NCBI GenBank assembly: GCA_934444645.1
Contig: CAKSCV010000001.1
Location: 62,001 to 126,000 of the forward strand
Reading direction: 5' to 3'
Length of the DNA stretch: 64,000 nt
DNA from: an uncultured Eubacteriales bacterium
GTDB lineage: Bacteria; Bacillota; Clostridia; Oscillospirales; CAG-382
This document shows, in pieces, positions 1 through 7,370 of the stretch. The translations under genes were made by a program, and so were the position numbers. The notes beneath the pieces were generated by a model, which was not told the DNA's origin, did not search any database, and saw only the letters and a list, made by a program, of their open reading frames with translations. Positions within the stretch are counted from its first letter, which is position 1, and every line of letters starts with the position of its first letter.

Positions 1-480
1 CCGCTTACCGACCCGGTCTTCGGTGCGCTTACCGCGGCAAACGGCGTTGTGCGTACCGAAAGCGGCAAGCCGTCGCTCAGTTTTGATGTGCGCTTTGGAA
101 GCGCGGCTACCTGTGAGGAGGTTCTTGCAAAGCTTAAGCAGCATACGTCGAACGATTGGAAAGCTGAGAACATACGTGCCACGGACGGCTTTTTGCTGGA
201 TGTGAACGGCGAAGCACCCAAGAGAATTCTTGAGGTCTACCGCACGGTTTCCGGGCAAAGGGACGCAGTTCCGTTCCTCATGGGCGGCGGTACGTATGCA
301 CGGCATTTGAAAAACGCCTATTCGGTGGGAACAGCCGCGTGGTATAAATGCAAAAGCCCCGCGCTTCTGAAGGGACATGGCGGCGCACACCAATCGGATG
401 AGTTTTTGTGCATCGACGCGTTTTTGGAGGCAATCAAGATATTGACCGCCACCATCGTCGAGTGCGGCGAAAAAGCATAA
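1..480 (+). CDS. M20-family dipeptidase (PepV/Sapep type), C-terminal fragment
   Basis: The reading frame is open from the first base and ends at TAA 478-480, so the 5' part lies outside the window. The visible 159 residues carry the C-terminal hallmarks of PepV/Sapep zinc dipeptidases: a GGGTYAR motif, and an AHQSDEF segment near the end matching the family's final metal-site region. These cytoplasmic enzymes release amino acids from dipeptides. The ATG/GTG codons inside the fragment are not real starts because homology continues to the window edge. No neighbour links it to a pathway, and a strong terminator follows directly. Confidence 0.8.
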   Translation, partial: PLTDPVFGALTAANGVVRTESGKPSLSFDVRFGSAATCEEVLAKLKQHTSNDWKAENIRATDGFLLDVNGEAPKRILEVYRTVSGQRDAVPFLMGGGTYARHLKNAYSVGTAAWYKCKSPALLKGHGGAHQSDEFLCIDAFLEAIKILTATIVECGEKA

Positions 481-514
481 CTACGCGTAAAAAGCGCATA
501 TTTCCCTATAAAGT

Positions 515-548
515 AAAAGCCTTTTGTCAACCGACAAAAGGCTTTTTT
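515..548 (+). terminator. Rho-independent terminator of the dipeptidase gene
   Basis: A perfect 14-bp stem (515-528 with 533-546) with a 4-base loop runs into a T-rich tail, 35 bases past the dipeptidase stop codon. Confidence 0.85.
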
Positions 549-558
549 GCGCGCATGG

Positions 559-597
559 CAAAAAACGACCGTGTACGGGCGTTGCCCGTACACGGTC
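559..597 (-). terminator. Rho-independent terminator of the trpXYZ-like operon
   Basis: A perfect 14-bp inverted repeat (567-580 with 584-597) with a 3-base loop is followed on the minus strand by six T. It lies 18 bases beyond the stop of the ABC ATPase gene, back to back with the plus-strand terminator. Confidence 0.85.
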
Positions 598-614
598 ATC
601 TGCTTTTTCAGCAT

Positions 615-1388
615 TCAGTTGCCGCATTCGATACTGATTTGATTGAAAATGCCGAGCAGATCGTCGATAACAAGAGAGTTTTTTTCAGCTCCGTTTTTGT
701 CCAGAACGATGTTTCCTTCATGCATCATGACAATGCGATTGCCGTATTCAAGGGCAAAACGCAGATTGTGCGTCACCATGAGCGTGGTGATTTTCTTTTC
801 TTTCACAAGCTTATCGGTGAGCTTCATGACGTTCTCGCTGGTTTTCGGGTCAAGTGCCGCAGTATGCTCATCGAGAATGAGCAGGCGTATGTCGGTCATG
901 TTGGCAATAACAAGGGCAAGTGCCTGCCGCTGACCGCCAGAAAGTGCGCCGACCTTGACGTTCATGCGGTTTTCAAGACCCATACCGCATTCCGCTACAA
1001 GCGTGCGGTAGTAGTCGATGCGCTTCTTGTTGACGGCAGGCAGCAGCCCGAAACAGCCGCCTTTGTTGTCGGCAAGCGCCATGTTTTCGATGATGGTCAA
1101 ATCCGGGCAGGTGCCCATTTGCGGATTCTGAAACACGCGGCCGATAAAGGACGCACGTTTGTATTCCGGAAGATTGGTGATATCACGGTCGTCAAACAGC
1201 ACTTTTCCGCCGTTGACGGTATCCGAGCCGCAAATTAAGTTGAGCAAGGTGGTCTTTCCCGAACCGTTTGAACCGATGATCGAGATAAACGCGCCTTCAT
1301 CGACCGTGAAGTTAAAATCGTTGAAAATGACGGCTTCATCCACCGTTCCGGCGTTGAAAACTTTATGGATATTCCGAAGCTCAAGCAC
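615..1388 (-). CDS. trpZ: ABC transporter ATP-binding protein, TrpZ-like
   Basis: This 257-residue ATPase would energise uptake by the permease and binding protein encoded just upstream. Visible motifs are Walker A GSNGSGKTT, the Q-loop, the signature LSGGQRQ, Walker B LLILDEHTAALDP and the switch histidine in VTHN. The open frame reaches 1490, but the extra N-terminus overlaps the permease and has no homology. The likely start is GTG 1386-1388, eight bases after an AGGCGG Shine-Dalgarno, overlapping the permease stop by a few bases; GTG 1395-1397 is an alternative. The overlap implies translational coupling. The family (COG1101) accompanies COG2984 binding proteins. The tryptophan assignment rests on the T-box leader and is inference. 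Confidence 0.82.
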   Translation of the reverse strand: MLELRNIHKVFNAGTVDEAVIFNDFNFTVDEGAFISIIGSNGSGKTTLLNLICGSDTVNGGKVLFDDRDITNLPEYKRASFIGRVFQNPQMGTCPDLTIIENMALADNKGGCFGLLPAVNKKRIDYYRTLVAECGMGLENRMNVKVGALSGGQRQALALVIANMTDIRLLILDEHTAALDPKTSENVMKLTDKLVKEKKITTLMVTHNLRFALEYGNRIVMMHEGNIVLDKNGAEKNSLVIDDLLGIFNQISIECGN

Positions 1389-2319
1389 GTTTGACACCGC
1401 CTTTCTTGACTTTGCTGCTGAACACAAGGGCAAGCGTGAATAATACCGCCATGATGATCTTATTATAGGCCGACGGCACGCCAAGCACAAGTGCGATACC
1501 GAGACAGCCCTGATAGATGACCGAACCGATGATGACCATGGTCGTCGGCTTCATGAAACGAATTCTGCCGAAAACCGAAAGACCGATGATAAGCGACGCA
1601 AGACCGATAACGATCATGCCGATGCCCATGCCTTGATTGACATTGCCGCGGCTTTGGACGATAAGCGCACCGCTGACGGCGGCATAGGCGTTGCCGATCG
1701 CAAGGCCCAAAATCTTGCTGTTGCCGGCGTTTTTGGCAAGCATGGAAACGTATTTTTCGTTGTCACCGGCGGCGCGTAACAAAAGCCCGTTTTTGGTTTT
1801 CAGATATGCGTCCAAAAGCAGCTTGAAGAGCAGTGCAATGACGAAAAAGGTAAGTAGTTTGCGTAAATTGAAGCCGCCGACGTCCGTCGGAAGCAGCTTT
1901 GCCGGAAAGGTGCGGATGAGCGTAGGCACGCCGCGTCCCACGTCAATGGTGGAAAGCGCACCGTCACCGGCAAAGCTGCCGCCCATGCCGACCACCGTCG
2001 TGATGAGATTGACCGAAATGAGGCCTGTCGAAACAAGAATGCCGCAGAGAAGCGGACGGATCTTCAATTTGACGTGCAGAATGCCCGTAAGCGCACCGAA
2101 GATAAAGCCGACGGCAAACGCGGCAAGCATGGCAAGCCACGGATTGATGCCGGCGCGAACCAAAAGTCCGAAGGTGATACCGCCCGAAAGAACGGTGCCT
2201 TCCACCGTCAGATCCGGAAAATCCAAAATGGTATAGGAGATGTAATATCCCATTGCAAGAATGGAATACATGAAACCGTCCTGCAAAACAACATCGAGGG
2301 ATTGAAGAAAAATGTTCAT
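1381..2319 (-). CDS. trpY: ABC transporter permease, TrpY-like
   Basis: A 312-residue, highly hydrophobic integral membrane protein of the BPD_transp_2 (branched-chain permease-like) family, COG4120. About eight to nine membrane segments are apparent, and the cytoplasmic loop around residues 185-205 (LLRAAGDNEKYVSMLAKNAG) is the usual ATPase-contact region. It starts at ATG 2319 after AAAGGCAGG and overlaps the ATPase gene at its end. It lies second in a binding protein-permease-ATPase operon. By analogy to the T-box-controlled trpXYZ systems of Firmicutes it should import tryptophan; the sequence itself does not show the substrate. Confidence 0.82.
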   Translation of the reverse strand: MNIFLQSLDVVLQDGFMYSILAMGYYISYTILDFPDLTVEGTVLSGGITFGLLVRAGINPWLAMLAAFAVGFIFGALTGILHVKLKIRPLLCGILVSTGLISVNLITTVVGMGGSFAGDGALSTIDVGRGVPTLIRTFPAKLLPTDVGGFNLRKLLTFFVIALLFKLLLDAYLKTKNGLLLRAAGDNEKYVSMLAKNAGNSKILGLAIGNAYAAVSGALIVQSRGNVNQGMGIGMIVIGLASLIIGLSVFGRIRFMKPTTMVIIGSVIYQGCLGIALVLGVPSAYNKIIMAVLFTLALVFSSKVKKGGVKRA

Positions 2320-2343
2320 GTTCGACCTGCCTTTAACAACATT

Positions 2344-2373
2344 CCTGTCCCATCGTTTGGGGGATGGGACAGG
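2344..2373 (-). promoter_or_regulatory. Intercistronic hairpin between trpX and trpY
   Basis: An 11-bp perfect inverted repeat (2344-2354 with 2363-2373) lies between the binding-protein stop and the permease start on the minus strand. It has no T tract, so a full terminator is unlikely. Such hairpins often stabilise the upstream message and leave binding protein in excess over membrane components (inference). Confidence 0.5.
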
Positions 2374-2387
2374 ATCTCGGAGAATGC

Positions 2388-3476
2388 TTATTTGTTGGTG
2401 ACGACCGTTTCGGCGTTTTCGTAGCCTTCCGGAAGCGTCATGCCGAAGGCTTCAAGCACTTCGGTGTTGACGACCGGCGTTGCATCGGAAATGGTCTTGA
2501 CGGGCATATCGGCGAGACTTGCGCCTTCAAGAGCATCGACAGCCATGTTGCCGGTGACCTTGCCGAGAGCAACGTAATCGATCGAAACGGAAGCAAGGCA
2601 GCCGTTCTTGACCTGTTCGACCTCCGAGCCGTATACCGGAATGCCGGCGGCGTTGGCAGCGTCGAGAAGCACGTTTAAGTTGTTGACGACCTTGTTGTCG
2701 GTGAAGTTGTTGATGCAATCGACCTTGGCGCAAAGAGCAGCGGCAGCAGCCGGGATGTCGGCGTCGTTCTGAATGCCCGAGGCAACGACCTCCATGCCTT
2801 GCTTTTCGGCAGCGGCTTGCAGAAGACCGAGCTGGGTGATGGAGTTTGCTTCACTGGTGGTGTAAAGAACGCCGATGGTCTTGGCTTCGGGCTGCATAGC
2901 CTTGATGAGGTTTACCTGTGCGTCCATGTCGAGAACGTCCGACGTGCCGGAGCAGTTATAACCGGGCTTTTCCATGCTCTGCACAAGACCGGGAGTGACC
3001 GGGTCGCTGACGGCGCAGAACACAACCGGAATATCTTTGTCTTCAGCGGCGGCAAAGGCCGGGGAAGCGGCAGGCGTTGCAATGGCGATCATCATATCCA
3101 CATCTTTTGCGGCGAACTGCTTGGCAAAGGTGCTGCAATCGGAATCGGCCGAAGAGTCCGAACCAATCTGACGTTCGATGACGACCTTGTCGCCGTATTT
3201 TTCTTTTAAGGCTTCTTCAACACCTGCATAGCAGTTGTCGAGCGACGGGTGGCTGATGTACTGGATGATACCGATGGTCTTGACGTTATCGGTCGTTTTG
3301 TCGTCCGTTTGCGCCTTGTCGCCGGTGGTGTTGTCGCCGGCGGTGTTTACGGTGTTTTGTGTGTCGTTGCCGGTCTTGGCGTCAGTCTTGGATTCGGTTT
3401 TGCCGCAGGAGGCAAGCATGGTAACGGAAAGGGCGGCGGCGAGAATGGCAGTTAAGATTTTTTTCGTGTTTTTCAT
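2388..3476 (-). CDS. trpX: ABC transporter substrate-binding lipoprotein, TrpX-like
   Basis: A 362-residue extracytoplasmic binding protein of the ABC_sub_bind family (COG2984). The N-terminus is a lipoprotein signal peptide with lipobox LASC, cysteine at about residue 24. A Thr/Asp/Lys-rich linker (about 25-66) precedes the periplasmic-binding-like fold, which has the family's typical IGIIQYISHPSLD opening and an alternating Rossmann pattern. The start ATG 3474-3476 follows AAAGGAG. It is the first gene of a three-gene importer operon and lies directly behind a T-box leader, so expression should rise when the cognate tRNA is uncharged. The ligand is probably tryptophan, inferred from the leader's specifier codon. 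Confidence 0.84.
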   Translation of the reverse strand: MKNTKKILTAILAAALSVTMLASCGKTESKTDAKTGNDTQNTVNTAGDNTTGDKAQTDDKTTDNVKTIGIIQYISHPSLDNCYAGVEEALKEKYGDKVVIERQIGSDSSADSDCSTFAKQFAAKDVDMMIAIATPAASPAFAAAEDKDIPVVFCAVSDPVTPGLVQSMEKPGYNCSGTSDVLDMDAQVNLIKAMQPEAKTIGVLYTTSEANSITQLGLLQAAAEKQGMEVVASGIQNDADIPAAAAALCAKVDCINNFTDNKVVNNLNVLLDAANAAGIPVYGSEVEQVKNGCLASVSIDYVALGKVTGNMAVDALEGASLADMPVKTISDATPVVNTEVLEAFGMTLPEGYENAETVVTNK

Positions 3477-3637
3477 GGTAAATACTCCTTTGAAATTATG
3501 TTATATGAAAGGTTTTGTTTGGGTTGAAAACGATTGTTGGCTGCTGTCATGCCGTCGCCATCGTCTGCGGTCAAGGAATGGTTTTTTCATAGCGGTTCTT
3601 CCTCTCTGGTTTGATTTTCCGAAAAGCTCGGAGAAAA

Positions 3638-3670
3638 ATAAAAAAATCTGTCCCAAATAATCGGGACAGA
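3638..3670 (-). terminator. Regulated terminator of the T-box leader
   Basis: A perfect 8-bp stem (TCTGTCCC/GGGACAGA, 3647-3654 with 3663-3670) is followed by a T-rich tract on the minus strand. It overlaps the region expected to alternate with the antiterminator. Confidence 0.85.
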
Positions 3671-3928
3671 CAAATCTGCGATACCACCCGAGTTGATGTT
3701 CATTATCCGAACATCCGCTCATTTCTCATACACCATCATGTATGCACGCTTGTTAACGCAGTGTGTTCTGCGTCGGCCATACCGGAAATGCAATCATTTC
3801 TTTCCTGCCGCCCTCAAAAGCCCATTCACCATAGCCTCGTGTACCGCATTTCCACCAACAGCGGCTCTCTATGCCCGTAGGATACGATTACTTACTCTTT
3901 CTCAACGGTTTGTTTTGATGTTGGCGTT
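3638..3928 (-). ncRNA. T-box riboswitch leader, probable tRNA-Trp specifier
   Basis: On the minus strand the leader runs from the promoter at 3929-3957 to the terminator at 3638-3670. The invariant T-box core, GGGTGGTATCGCAG, lies at 3676-3689 and can form the antiterminator with bases before the terminator. Upstream is a large Stem I with the typical AGAGAGCC and GGTGGAAA elements. In the specifier region the sequence reads GAA-TGG-G, so the likely specifier codon is TGG (3822-3824), tryptophan. Uncharged tRNA binding would favour the antiterminator and allow transcription of the importer. The T-box identity is firm; the specifier is read by eye, without a covariance model. Confidence 0.88.
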
Positions 3929-3957
3929 ATTATAGCACGACAGAATCTGTTTGTCAA
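3929..3957 (-). promoter_or_regulatory. Sigma-A promoter of the T-box/trpXYZ-like operon
   Basis: A consensus -35 TTGACA (3952-3957) and -10 TATAAT (3929-3934) are separated by 17 bases on the minus strand, directly before the T-box leader. Confidence 0.88.
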
Positions 3958-4125
3958 GTGCTTTTTTCACTTTTTTTTGATTTTTGCAATGCTGTCGATT
4001 TTTGTCGGAAAAGGCAAGACGATTTTGGCAAATTTGCACAATAAAAACGCTGTCGGCTCTGTATGAACTTTCGCCAAATGGAAATACTTCTTTTGTAGAC
4101 AAAACAAAGGGAGGTTTTCCGAAAC

Positions 4126-4908
4126 ATGGCAATGCGCGGCGGAAAAGTGGAAATATGCGGCGTCAACACGGCAGACTTAAAGGTGTTAAGCGCAAAAGAA
4201 AAAGAAGAGCTGTTAAAACGGGTTGCCGAGGGCGATAAAAAGGCAAGGGAGGAGCTGATTAGCGGAAACTTAAAGCTGGTGTTAAGCGTGATCCGGCGTT
4301 TTACCGGACGCGGCGAAAACCCGGATGATTTATTCCAGGTCGGCTGTATCGGTCTTATCAAGGCCATCGATAATTTTGATTTGTCGCACGGTGTGAAATT
4401 CAGCACCTATGCCGTTCCGATGATCATCGGCGAGCTGCGGCGGTATCTGCGCGACAACACGCCCATTCGCGTGAGCCGTTCGGTCAGAGACCTTGCCTAC
4501 AAGGCGTTGTCGGTCAAGGATGAGCTTGCCGCAACGCTTTCCCGTGAGCCGCGCATTGAGGAAATCGCCGCCAAAATCGGCGTGCCGAAAGAGGATGTGG
4601 CACTTGCTTTGGATGCCATTGCCGATCCGGTGTCGTTATACGAGCCGGTTTACAGCGAAAACGGCGACAGCGTGTATGTCATGGATAAGGTGTGCGACAC
4701 AGCCAATACCGATGAAAGCTGGTTGGAGAACATTGCCATTTCGCAGGCCATCGGCAAGCTTTCGCCGCGTGAAAAGCGCATTATTATGCTGCGGTTTTTC
4801 GAAGGCCGGACGCAGATGGAGGTTGCAAAGGAGATTTCCATCAGCCAGGCGCAGGTATCGCGGCTCGAAAAAGGCGCGTTGGAGCGCATTAAGAAGGATT
4901 TGCGGTAA
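4126..4908 (+). CDS. sigG: RNA polymerase sporulation sigma factor SigG
   Basis: A 260-residue sigma-70-family factor that directs late forespore transcription during sporulation. The N-terminal KVEICGVNT segment is characteristic of SigG. Region 2 contains DDLFQVGCIGLIKAIDNFD and FSTYAVPMIIGELRRYLRD, and region 4 ends with the helix-turn-helix TQMEVAKEISISQAQVSRLE. Length matches the family (about 260). The start ATG 4126 follows GGGAGG with an 11-base spacer; ATG 4132 is a less likely alternative. In Bacillus and many clostridia sigG follows spoIIGA-sigE, but here the upstream neighbour is the divergent trp-type importer. The next gene overlaps by one base. Confidence 0.95.
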   Translation: MAMRGGKVEICGVNTADLKVLSAKEKEELLKRVAEGDKKAREELISGNLKLVLSVIRRFTGRGENPDDLFQVGCIGLIKAIDNFDLSHGVKFSTYAVPMIIGELRRYLRDNTPIRVSRSVRDLAYKALSVKDELAATLSREPRIEEIAAKIGVPKEDVALALDAIADPVSLYEPVYSENGDSVYVMDKVCDTANTDESWLENIAISQAIGKLSPREKRIIMLRFFEGRTQMEVAKEISISQAQVSRLEKGALERIKKDLR

Positions 4909-5336
4909 TGGAAGAAGCAAAAACGGCGGCAGAACAAACGAAGGAACGTTCGGTGCGTTTTCCGGTACAAAAGGCCGCCCGGCGCACGCTTGTGTCCTTT
5001 GTGCTGTATGCGGTGCTGTTCAGCCGGATGCGTCTGATAGCCGGTCTGCTTGCGGCGGTTCCGTTTTTGTGCGGGTTGCTTTTCTTTGAGAAAAAGACGA
5101 ACACACGGCGGCTGCTAACGGCACTTTTGCTGTCAATACCGTTTTTGAGTTTGTCGCTTGTTTGGCAATATGCCTTTCGCGTGTACACGCTTGCGGCATG
5201 GCTTGTGCCGTGGTTGGCATCAGCCGCCGCATTTGGTGCGGATGCGTTGTACAAACAGCGTGCAAAAGCTGACCGGACGGTGCTTTTACGGTTTGTGCTT
5301 GTGACGGCTGTGCTGTATAGCTGCCTTTTGACGTGA
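4908..5336 (+). CDS. Small multi-pass membrane protein of unknown function
   Basis: A 142-residue protein not assigned to any family. Its ATG shares one base with the sigG stop codon (TAATG), so translation is probably coupled. After a charged N-terminal tail of about 26 residues there are four or five hydrophobic segments with arginine/lysine-rich turns (KKTNTRR, KQRAKADR), compatible with an inner-membrane protein. Cotranscription with sigG suggests a sporulation-related role, but that is inference from position only. No signal peptide, enzyme motif or cysteine pattern is visible. Confidence 0.65.
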   Translation: MEEAKTAAEQTKERSVRFPVQKAARRTLVSFVLYAVLFSRMRLIAGLLAAVPFLCGLLFFEKKTNTRRLLTALLLSIPFLSLSLVWQYAFRVYTLAAWLVPWLASAAAFGADALYKQRAKADRTVLLRFVLVTAVLYSCLLT

Positions 5337-5353
5337 CGCATGAGAATGAATGA

Positions 5354-5393
5354 AAAATCCCGAAGAACAGCATTTGCTGTCCTTCGGGATTTG
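5354..5393. terminator. Bidirectional terminator between the sigG unit and the rhamnosidase operon
   Basis: A long near-perfect hairpin (AATCCCGAAG... with ...CTTCGGGATT) sits between converging genes. The minus-strand side runs into five T and lies next to the GH78 stop codon. The plus-strand side has a weaker T tail. Confidence 0.8.
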
Positions 5394-5396
5394 GTT

Positions 5397-7370
5397 TTAC
5401 AGCGTGACCGGTTCGCCTTTGGGAATTTTTACCTGTTGTCCGTTCCAAATAAGCGTGCCGCCATCCAGTGCAGAAAGCACTGTGATCTTTCCGTTTTCAT
5501 AGGAAACGCGGATATTGCCTTTTTCGGTCGGAACAACGCCGGAAAACTGTTTGTATTTTCCGGGATTGGGTGCAACGGTATAGGTTTCATAAGCCGGAGA
5601 GGTGGCGCAAACGCCGAGACAATACCGTCCCAAGAAATAGATCGGGCCGCACGACCATGCATGGCAGAGCGATTTTTGGAACGCGCCGCCGTACATTCCA
5701 TAGCAGTCGGGAATGCCGTAGGCCGGGTCGTATTCCTCCCAAATGCTGGTAGCGCCAAGGTCGAGCATTTTGCCCCAATAGGAGTCGAGCATATTCTGCG
5801 CGTATTCGAGCTGTCCCATGCTGCAAAGCGCCATAAGCTCATACAGCTTGAAATACGGCGTCGTGATCGGCGTGATTTCATCGTTCAACAGCACCTGCTG
5901 CAGAATGCGTGCTTTGGTCGGCGCATCCACAAAGTCAAACAGAATGGCAAAGATGTTGGCATGGCGCGAAATATGGTTTTTGCCGGAGGTAAAGCTGTCG
6001 ATAAAGGCGGAGTGGCTGTCATCCCAAAAGTGCTGCAGGATTTTGGCTTTTAACGCGTCGGCACGAACACGATGTTCGTCATGCGGTTTCCCGAGAAGTT
6101 CACACAGCTTTGCCATGGTTTGCTCGGTCTGCCATAACAGAATCTGCTCGGCGCAAAGCGGGCCGTCCTTGTCGATATCCGACCAATCGATGAAAATCCA
6201 ATCGCCCGGCCTTTGCACGACAAAACCGTTTTCGTCCAAACGATTCACAAGGAACGTATACAGCGCCATGATTCTGTCCCACATAAATTCAACGAAGGCC
6301 TTGTCGCCGAACGAGTGGTAATATTCCCAAACCGAGATGAGCATATACATGGTGTAGTCGCTTATGGTATTGACGTGGCGCACCGGTGTTTCCTTGGGAA
6401 TAAGTGCCATAATTGTCCGTTTGCAGATTTCGCGGTCGGCAAACAGATAGTCGCTTATCATAAACGATTGCCTTGCGTCGCCGCCCCACACCCAACGGTC
6501 ACGCTTGATGCCGTCGATGAAAAATTCGCGTGAACACAGATGGAATGTATACGCGCAGGTGTCCCATATTTTGCCGACTGTAGGGTCGTCGCAGGAAAAG
6601 CTGCCTTTTTCCGCAATCGGCAGATATTCGTACAGTGCGTGAATCTTCACGTTTTCCAAATCCTTCGGATTGTCGGCGCGCAAATGCGCAAAGCGAAACG
6701 CACGCGGCACAAGCGACGCTTTGGTTTTGCCGCTTACGGTTTCCCAAAGATAACATTTCCTTTTGTCGGCAAGTGCTTCTTCGCGGCTTTCACCGTAAAA
6801 CACGCCGGTTTCGGTGTTTTCCGCAAGGCCCGAAAGCTCAAGCTTGGCAAAGGTCTCTTTGCCGAAATCGTACAGAATGCCGCCGTTGCAAACGGTTTCC
6901 GATACGGTGTCGATTCGCTCGTAGGCAAACGGGAAAACTTCGGGATCATCGTCTTCGTTTGTGTACGCCGGTTTGCAGGCAGCCGGATAGTCTTTTAAGT
7001 CGTACCGGCTGACGCGGAAATTCTCATCGGTCACAAGATAGGGACTGTTGATGTAAATGCTCGGCAGTCCCTTGTCCGTACCGACCCAAACAGTCACCGT
7101 GTGTTTCCCGGCAGACAGCGGAATTTCCGTGTCGGTCGGATAAAACGGCAAATTGTCCACGCGGATGTGCGCTTTCCCGTGTGCGCGAACAACGAAGGAT
7201 GTATCCTCTGGCACTTCAAACGAACGGGAAAATTCCACATACGGATACACGGTCGAATACGGCCAATGCGCCGGGTGCGAAAAACCGTATTCCTCGCGGC
7301 GCAGATGTAATTTCAGATTGTGGTATACCTCATAATCACCGGGATACCAGATCCATTTGGCCTTGCTCAT
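5397..7370 (-). CDS. GH78-type alpha-L-rhamnosidase
   Basis: A 657-residue glycoside hydrolase. The N-terminal third (about 1-230) is beta-rich with an accessory-domain look. From about 255 an (alpha/alpha)6 barrel begins with a segment FIDGIKRDRWVWGGDAR, equivalent to the GH78 motif containing KRDR..W.GD. The later GATSIWEEYDP segment holds the glutamate usually proposed as general base. No signal peptide is present, so it probably cleaves imported rhamnosyl oligosaccharides in the cytoplasm. It starts at ATG 7370 inside the stop of the upstream hydrolase (ATGA overlap), so the two are translated together. A divergent AraC regulator probably controls both. Rhamnose could feed the microcompartment pathway at 26-38 kb (inference). 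Confidence 0.82.
   Translation of the reverse strand: MSKAKWIWYPGDYEVYHNLKLHLRREEYGFSHPAHWPYSTVYPYVEFSRSFEVPEDTSFVVRAHGKAHIRVDNLPFYPTDTEIPLSAGKHTVTVWVGTDKGLPSIYINSPYLVTDENFRVSRYDLKDYPAACKPAYTNEDDDPEVFPFAYERIDTVSETVCNGGILYDFGKETFAKLELSGLAENTETGVFYGESREEALADKRKCYLWETVSGKTKASLVPRAFRFAHLRADNPKDLENVKIHALYEYLPIAEKGSFSCDDPTVGKIWDTCAYTFHLCSREFFIDGIKRDRWVWGGDARQSFMISDYLFADREICKRTIMALIPKETPVRHVNTISDYTMYMLISVWEYYHSFGDKAFVEFMWDRIMALYTFLVNRLDENGFVVQRPGDWIFIDWSDIDKDGPLCAEQILLWQTEQTMAKLCELLGKPHDEHRVRADALKAKILQHFWDDSHSAFIDSFTSGKNHISRHANIFAILFDFVDAPTKARILQQVLLNDEITPITTPYFKLYELMALCSMGQLEYAQNMLDSYWGKMLDLGATSIWEEYDPAYGIPDCYGMYGGAFQKSLCHAWSCGPIYFLGRYCLGVCATSPAYETYTVAPNPGKYKQFSGVVPTEKGNIRVSYENGKITVLSALDGGTLIWNGQQVKIPKGEPVTL

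Noticed and set aside
408..1238. Long plus-strand frame opposite the ABC ATPase
   Set aside because: It is antisense to a gene with complete ABC motifs and has no homology of its own; it crosses two terminators.
4040..4100. SigF/SigG-like promoter before sigG
   Set aside because: TGTATGA and AAATAC are present but the spacing and -10 match are poor.
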